Assembly (NCBI RefSeq): GCF_902809855.1
Contig: NZ_CADDWJ010000001.1
Coordinates: 1,178,001 to 1,242,000 of the forward strand
From: Acinetobacter sp. Marseille-Q1618
GTDB taxonomy: Bacteria > Pseudomonadota > Gammaproteobacteria > Pseudomonadales > Moraxellaceae
Reading direction: 5' to 3'
Length of the DNA stretch: 64,000 nt
Positions 59,605 through 64,000 of the stretch are shown piece by piece. Each line of letters opens with the position of its first letter. Position 1 is the stretch's first letter. Both the position numbers and the translations under genes were made by a program. The notes below the pieces were generated by a model. That model saw nothing but the letters and a program-made list of their open reading frames with translations. It did no database searches and was not told the origin of the DNA.

Positions 59605-61193
59605 GCGATATCCGCCCACGTTAAACCAAACTTGGCTAAATACTTTTTCACCCGATCTGAATCATTGGTTGATTGGCGTTGTTCACGGGAAATGGCAAAT
59701 AAACGCCTGCCCGCATCTGCCATTGATTTTGATTGTTTACACACATGAATCACACCTTCAAGTTGAATCCGATCAAACTCATCCAGTTCTGCCTGTTGTT
59801 GAGCTGACAAAATTCCATCTAAAATTGAAGTTGTAGATGCTGCGTTTTGAACATGCCAAATTTTCTGTAAGCGTTGAATTTCCGCCTCAACTTCATTTAA
59901 ACCAATGCGCTCACCATTCGCCAAAGTCGCCATTCTTGTTACACTTGCAGTTAAATCACGAAAATTTCCCTGCCAAGTCGCTTCATTTGATTGGGCAAAT
60001 TTTAAATATTTTTCCAAAGCATCACTATGAAAACGTAACAGACGCTGTTGTTGCGTGGCAAAACGTTGTAATTCAAACTCAATATTTGGCGCAATATCTT
60101 CACGACGATGCTTTAAATCAGGCAAGAAAAATGTCCATGTATTTAAACGTGCCCACAAATCTTCCCGAAAACGTCCTACTTGTACCTCTGTACGCAAATC
60201 TTTATTCGTCCCTGCGATCAGTTGAAAATCTGCCTGAACTTCTTTATCAGAACCCATAGGAAAAAAAGATTTATCTTCTAAGGCTTTGAGCAACATCGCC
60301 TGTTCATCTAAACCCAACTCACCAATTTCATCTAAAAATAAAATTCCACCATCAGCACTTTTTAAATAACCTGTTCGGGCATTGGCTGCACCTGTAAATG
60401 AACCTTTGATGTGTCCAAAAAGAGCCGACATTGCACCATCACCACACAATGTTGCGCAGTTCACATCAATAAAACGCCCTTCTAAATGAAATTTTTCTTT
60501 TTTCAGTTGATAAATTTGTTTGGCTAAATGTGATTTTCCGACACCTGTTGCGCCCATAATTAAAATAGGTGCTTTGGAACGTGTTGCAACCAATTCAACT
60601 TCCTGAATCAGTAAATTAAAATCTTTATTTTTCGTGGCAATATTGGCTTTGAGTTGCTGCCAATTGGCAGACTGTTCATTTTCAAAACGTTGTGTTAATG
60701 CGGCATAACGAGATAAATCCAAATCAATGATGCGATATTCTCCTTCAGGCTGTTGCTTGCCTGTGGGTGAACTTTGAATCAGTTTTGCAGGTAAATAGTG
60801 CGCATCGATTAATAAATACCAACAAATTTGTGCCACATGCGTGCCTGTAGTGATATGTAGATAATAATTATTCTTTTCTGTATCAAAAGTATAAGACTTC
60901 ACAAAATCATACAATGCCCCATACATATCGGAAAAATCCCACGGATCTCGAATATTGACCTGCTGACCTGTGATCTGAGTCGATGGTGAAATTTGAGCAG
61001 CGTCTTGTTTTAAATGTTCAATTAAACTACTACTTCGGCGGTCATGCAAAAGCACCAACTCATCCACCAATAAATCTTCATGCATCAGCAAGCTCATGGT
61101 CGGACGCCAACGCTGCCAACGCTCTTCTTTTTTACCTTGATCTAGCGTAGAACCAACAAAACCAATCACCACTGTTTTTTTAGACTTTTGCAT
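59601..61193 (-). CDS. rtcR: Sigma-54 activator RtcR
   Basis: A 530-residue regulator. Residues 1-180 are the RtcR-specific CARF-like sensor (VIGFVGSTLDQGKKEERWQRWRP, YYLHITTGTHVAQICWYLL). The AAA+ domain has Walker A GATGVGKS (214-221) and the sigma-54 contact loop GSFTGA (264-269, usually GAFTGA). The C-terminal region has a helix-turn-helix. RtcR switches on the rtcBA RNA-repair operon, but neither gene is in the window. The start at 61193 has no strong ribosome binding site. It is divergent from the HAD gene at 61543, and the 349-base gap between them is AT-rich with no gene or clear sigma-54 promoter. Confidence 0.92.
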   Translation of the reverse strand: MQKSKKTVVIGFVGSTLDQGKKEERWQRWRPTMSLLMHEDLLVDELVLLHDRRSSSLIEHLKQDAAQISPSTQITGQQVNIRDPWDFSDMYGALYDFVKSYTFDTEKNNYYLHITTGTHVAQICWYLLIDAHYLPAKLIQSSPTGKQQPEGEYRIIDLDLSRYAALTQRFENEQSANWQQLKANIATKNKDFNLLIQEVELVATRSKAPILIMGATGVGKSHLAKQIYQLKKEKFHLEGRFIDVNCATLCGDGAMSALFGHIKGSFTGAANARTGYLKSADGGILFLDEIGELGLDEQAMLLKALEDKSFFPMGSDKEVQADFQLIAGTNKDLRTEVQVGRFREDLWARLNTWTFFLPDLKHRREDIAPNIEFELQRFATQQQRLLRFHSDALEKYLKFAQSNEATWQGNFRDLTASVTRMATLANGERIGLNEVEAEIQRLQKIWHVQNAASTTSILDGILSAQQQAELDEFDRIQLEGVIHVCKQSKSMADAGRRLFAISREQRQSTNDSDRVKKYLAKFGLTWADIA

Positions 61194-61542
61194 ATTTTCT
61201 ATAAAATTTTATAGTTTCAATATAAGCAATATAGCGAAATCCTGCGCTTTAATACAATGAATCGCTGTTATTTTACAGGTCTTTCTTAGGACAGTTGTGT
61301 TTTTAATTGCACCACAGACTTCTGGATCAATATAAGGATTTTTCGGAAATTTATGGCTATACTTGTGACCATCTATTGATTTTTAAAAATATGTACACAT
61401 TTTATTTAAAAAGCTGAAAAACTTGTTGAACTTTGAAAATACATCAAGATCTTATAACTTGATTTATTATTTAAAATTCAATAATTAACAAATAAAAAGT
61501 ACAAATACATTGTACTTTGAAAATACTTAAAGGTAGTTAAAT

Positions 61543-62229
61543 ATGCAACCTATCCTGATGTTTGATATGGATGGAACACTTCTTGATTTAGCATTTGATG
61601 ACTTTATTTGGAATGAAAAACTACCTGAACGTCATGCTCAAACCCATCAATGTTCATTAGAACAAAGTAAAAGTACTTTATTTGAATTTTATCAAGAGCA
61701 TAAACATACGATTCTTTGGTATTCATCGCAATATTGGAGTGAAAAAGTCGGTGTTGATGTTTTAAGATTACAATATGATTTTCAAGATAAAATCCAGCCA
61801 CGCATAGGCTGTATTGAACTATTAGAAAACTTAAAAGCACAAGGTTATCGTTGTTGGCTACTCACCAATGCAGACAGCGCAGGTTTAAAGTTAAAACTTG
61901 AAAATGTCGATCTTGCACCTTATTTTGAAGTTATTGTCAGCAGTCAAGAAATCGGATATTCCAAAGAGTTTGTAGAATTTTGGCAAATTTTACAACAAAA
62001 ACACCCTTTCGATCCGCAACACGCATTTATGATTGATGACACAGCACCTGTACTTGAAGGTGCGAAACGTTTTGGGATTGCAAATCTAATCACCATTACG
62101 CAGCCTTCTAGTTTAAAAGCTGCACGTAATCCATTAGAGTTACATTATCCAGCGATTCAACATTTAACAGAGTTATTGCCAATCTTGGCGCAATATCAAA
62201 TTAAGGATGTCGATGTCAAAACAGCCTAA
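61543..62229 (+). CDS. yrfG: HAD hydrolase, YrfG-like nucleotidase
   Basis: A 228-residue HAD phosphatase with DMDGTLLDL (residues 8-16) as motif I, LTNADSAG as motif II and FMIDDTAPV as motif IV. It follows the order yrfG-hslR seen in enterobacteria, where YrfG acts on GMP and IMP. AAAGG precedes the ATG. Its stop overlaps the hslR start by 17 bases. Confidence 0.85.
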   Translation: MQPILMFDMDGTLLDLAFDDFIWNEKLPERHAQTHQCSLEQSKSTLFEFYQEHKHTILWYSSQYWSEKVGVDVLRLQYDFQDKIQPRIGCIELLENLKAQGYRCWLLTNADSAGLKLKLENVDLAPYFEVIVSSQEIGYSKEFVEFWQILQQKHPFDPQHAFMIDDTAPVLEGAKRFGIANLITITQPSSLKAARNPLELHYPAIQHLTELLPILAQYQIKDVDVKTA

Positions 62230-62671
62230 AAATCAAAAAGATCAAAACGCCCAAGAAAATGACACAGTCCGTGCTGACAAATGGCTTTGGGCTGCACGTT
62301 TCTTTAAAACTCGATCGATTGCTAAAGCAGCCATTGAAGGTGGTAAAGTTCATCATGATGGTGAACGCATTAAAGTTTCGAAAGAAATTCGTATCGGTAT
62401 GGAACTGACGATACAACAAGGGTTTGACCGCAAGACGGTAGTAGTTAAAGCCTTGTCAAATGTGCGTGGTGGTGCGCCTGCTGCCCAGCTATTATATGAA
62501 GAAACTGAAGTCAGTATTGCGAAACGAGAATTGATTTCAACCCAAAGAAAATTGCATAATCTTGCACGACCTGAACATCGACCAAGTAAGAAAGACCGTC
62601 GAGAAATCAGTAAATTTAGACAAGAAAACGATGCAGGTTATGACCAAAATTGGTCATATCATGATGAATAA
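62213..62671 (+). CDS. hslR: Heat shock protein 15 (RNA-binding S4 protein)
   Basis: A 152-residue Hsp15 protein. The S4 domain is VRADKWLWAARFFKTRSIAKAAIEGGKVHHDGE, and the C-terminal tail is basic (RPSKKDRREISKFRQ). It binds 50S subunits carrying a stalled nascent chain and helps recycle them. The start at 62213 has AAGG six bases upstream, two codons inside the first ATG. The gene overlaps yrfG. Confidence 0.9.
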   Translation: MSKQPKNQKDQNAQENDTVRADKWLWAARFFKTRSIAKAAIEGGKVHHDGERIKVSKEIRIGMELTIQQGFDRKTVVVKALSNVRGGAPAAQLLYEETEVSIAKRELISTQRKLHNLARPEHRPSKKDRREISKFRQENDAGYDQNWSYHDE

Positions 62672-62689
62672 AATTAAAGATTGCAAATG

Positions 62690-62704
62690 CGACATATTAT
62701 GTCG
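62690..62704. promoter_or_regulatory. Dyad upstream of recA
   Basis: CGACATA-T-TATGTCG is a perfect 7-bp inverted repeat with a single central base, 126 bases before the recA start. It could bind a dimeric regulator; it does not match a LexA box. Confidence 0.45.
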
Positions 62705-62745
62705 TAATAGCGCAGTTTAATGTAGATCAGGAATTATTTTTCTGT

Positions 62746-62803
62746 CACTATTGCTGTTGTGGACGAAGATCAAATTTAAAGACATCCACTTTAGCGAATA
62801 GTG
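62746..62803 (+). promoter_or_regulatory. Structured recA leader
   Basis: CACTATT (62746-62752) pairs with AATAGTG (62797-62803), and GTGGA (62759-62763) with TCCAC (62785-62789) inside it, giving a two-part stem in the recA 5' leader. A structured recA leader has been described in A. baumannii, from memory, so this may be its equivalent. Confidence 0.5.
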
Positions 62804-62829
62804 AATTTATATTGTTTTGAGGTTTCAAG

Positions 62830-63876
62830 ATGGATGATAACAAAAGTAAAGCGCTGAATGCTGCATTAAGTCAAATTGAAAAACAATTTGGTAAAAATAC
62901 AGTGATGCGTTTAGGTGACAATACTGTACAAGCAGTAGAGTCAGTTTCTACAGGTTCTTTAACACTGGATATCGCATTGGGTATCGGTGGTTTACCTAAA
63001 GGTCGTATTGTTGAGATTTATGGTCCTGAATCTTCAGGTAAAACCACCATGACTTTACAAGCGATTGCACAATGCCAAAAAGCAGGTGGAACTTGTGCCT
63101 TTATTGATGCTGAGCATGCACTCGATCCTCAATATGCACGTAAACTTGGCGTAGATATTGATAATTTATTGGTTTCTCAACCAGATAATGGTGAGCAAGC
63201 ACTTGAAATTGCCGATATGCTCGTTCGTTCAGGTGCGATCGATATGATCGTAGTCGACTCTGTTGCAGCCTTAACACCAAAAGCTGAAATTGAAGGTGAA
63301 ATGGGCGACTCGCACATGGGTCTACAAGCTCGATTGATGAGCCAAGCATTGCGTAAAATCACAGGTAATGCCAAACGTTCAAACTGTATGGTGATCTTCA
63401 TTAACCAAATTCGTATGAAAATTGGTGTGATGTTTGGTAGCCCTGAAACCACTACAGGTGGTAATGCTTTAAAATTCTATGCCTCTGTGCGTCTTGATAT
63501 TCGCCGTATTGGTCAAGTTAAGGAAGGCGATGAAATCGTTGGCTCTGAAACACGTGTTAAAGTTGTTAAGAATAAAATGGCTCCTCCGTTCCGTGAAGCA
63601 GTTTTCCAAATCATGTATGGTAAAGGTGTTAACCATTTAGGTGAGTTGGTCGATCTTGCTGTTGCACAAGATATCGTACATAAAGCAGGTGCTTGGTATT
63701 CATATCAAGGTGACAAAATCGGTCAAGGTAAAAACAATGCCATTCGCCACATGGAAGAAAATCCAGAAATGGCAGCCGAAATCGAAAAATTGATTCGTGA
63801 AAAACTACTCACAACATCGAATGCTGCACCTGTTGAAGAAAAAGACGAAGAAGAACCAGACTTTTTAGATGTTTAA
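62830..63876 (+). CDS. recA: Recombinase RecA
   Basis: A 348-residue RecA. Walker A is GPESSGKTT, Walker B is in [10 protein letters not shown], the L1/L2 DNA loops lie in [21 protein letters not shown] and [11 protein letters not shown], and the C-terminal tail is acidic ([13 protein letters not shown]). It drives homologous recombination and self-cleavage of LexA/UmuD-type proteins. GAGG precedes the ATG. A terminator follows at 63907. Confidence 0.98.
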   Translation: MDDNKSKALNAALSQIEKQFGKNTVMRLGDNTVQAVESVSTGSLTLDIALGIGGLPKGRIVEIYGPESSGKTTMTLQAIAQCQKAGGTCAFIDAEHALDPQYARKLGVDIDNLLVSQPDNGEQALEIADMLVRSGAIDMIVVDSVAALTPKAEIEGEMGDSHMGLQARLMSQALRKITGNAKRSNCMVIFINQIRMKIGVMFGSPETTTGGNALKFYASVRLDIRRIGQVKEGDEIVGSETRVKVVKNKMAPPFREAVFQIMYGKGVNHLGELVDLAVAQDIVHKAGAWYSYQGDKIGQGKNNAIRHMEENPEMAAEIEKLIREKLLTTSNAAPVEEKDEEEPDFLDV

Positions 63877-63906
63877 GTTAAATATCTAAAGTCTAAAGCT
63901 AAGTTT

Positions 63907-63931
63907 AAACGCCCAAATTTGGGCGTTTTTA
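63907..63931 (+). terminator. Terminator after recA
   Basis: AAACGCCCAAA / TTTGGGCGTTT is a perfect 11-bp palindrome followed by Ts. Confidence 0.92.
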
Positions 63932-64000
63932 GCATGCTAATCCATACAAGCCAATTTTGGAATCTCAACCAAAATTATTAAAATAGAAATCCACCATTTA

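Noticed and set aside
61194-61542. A sigma-54 promoter or broken rtcB next to rtcR
   Set aside because: No GG-N10-GC pair with the expected flanks and no frame resembling RtcB or RtcA was found on either strand.

Overview
The window looks like chromosomal DNA of an Acinetobacter species: AT-rich, with many hairpin terminators, cat genes in the order catM-catB-C-I-J-F-D as in A. baylyi, an indole-3-acetate (iac) cluster of the Acinetobacter type, and a recA not preceded by an obvious SOS box. No tRNA, rRNA, CRISPR array, prophage or intact insertion sequence was seen. The species cannot be fixed from the sequence alone.

Layout. 1-10 kb: the end of a TauE/SafE permease, a membrane/coiled-coil protein convergent with TelA, a small Mpo1-like membrane protein, two CYTH-CHAD paralogues either side of an ABC exporter, a repeat-rich gap, and two tandem DUF3144 paralogues. 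10-24.5 kb: housekeeping genes (msrB-gpx, an AlaA-type aminotransferase with an extra N-terminal domain, a PhzF-like protein, periplasmic asparaginase, a Sel1-repeat protein, dnaE, trmJ-cysE, two lipoproteins). 24.5-48 kb: a catabolic island. It holds an OprD-type porin and MFS transporter, an NTF2-like protein, catM with divergent catBCIJFD, then the convergent iac operon (H, A, I-like, C, D, E, F, G) with divergent iacR, then a dehydrogenase pair, an AraC regulator and a second MFS transporter. 48-64 kb: small exported proteins, pyrB with a degenerate pyrC-prime, a LysE exporter, rlmKL, an HD phosphohydrolase, yaaA, a hydrolase, a PaiB-like protein, an orphan rtcR, a yrfG-like HAD gene with hslR, and recA.

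How the genes work together. The iac products are expected to turn the plant hormone indole-3-acetate into catechol. The cat products take cis,cis-muconate to succinyl-CoA and acetyl-CoA. The one step not encoded here is catechol 1,2-dioxygenase (catA). The porin, the two MFS transporters and the dehydrogenase pair probably serve related small carboxylates. A 42-bp sequence shared upstream of the porin and of the second MFS gene suggests these distant units share a regulator.

Points that deserve a second look are that shared 42-bp element, the near-match to a CatM operator overlapping it, the duplicated non-coding block between the cat and iac operons, the CYTH-CHAD paralogue whose CHAD half has lost its basic residues, and the uncharacterised opine-dehydrogenase/3-hydroxyacyl-CoA-dehydrogenase pair.
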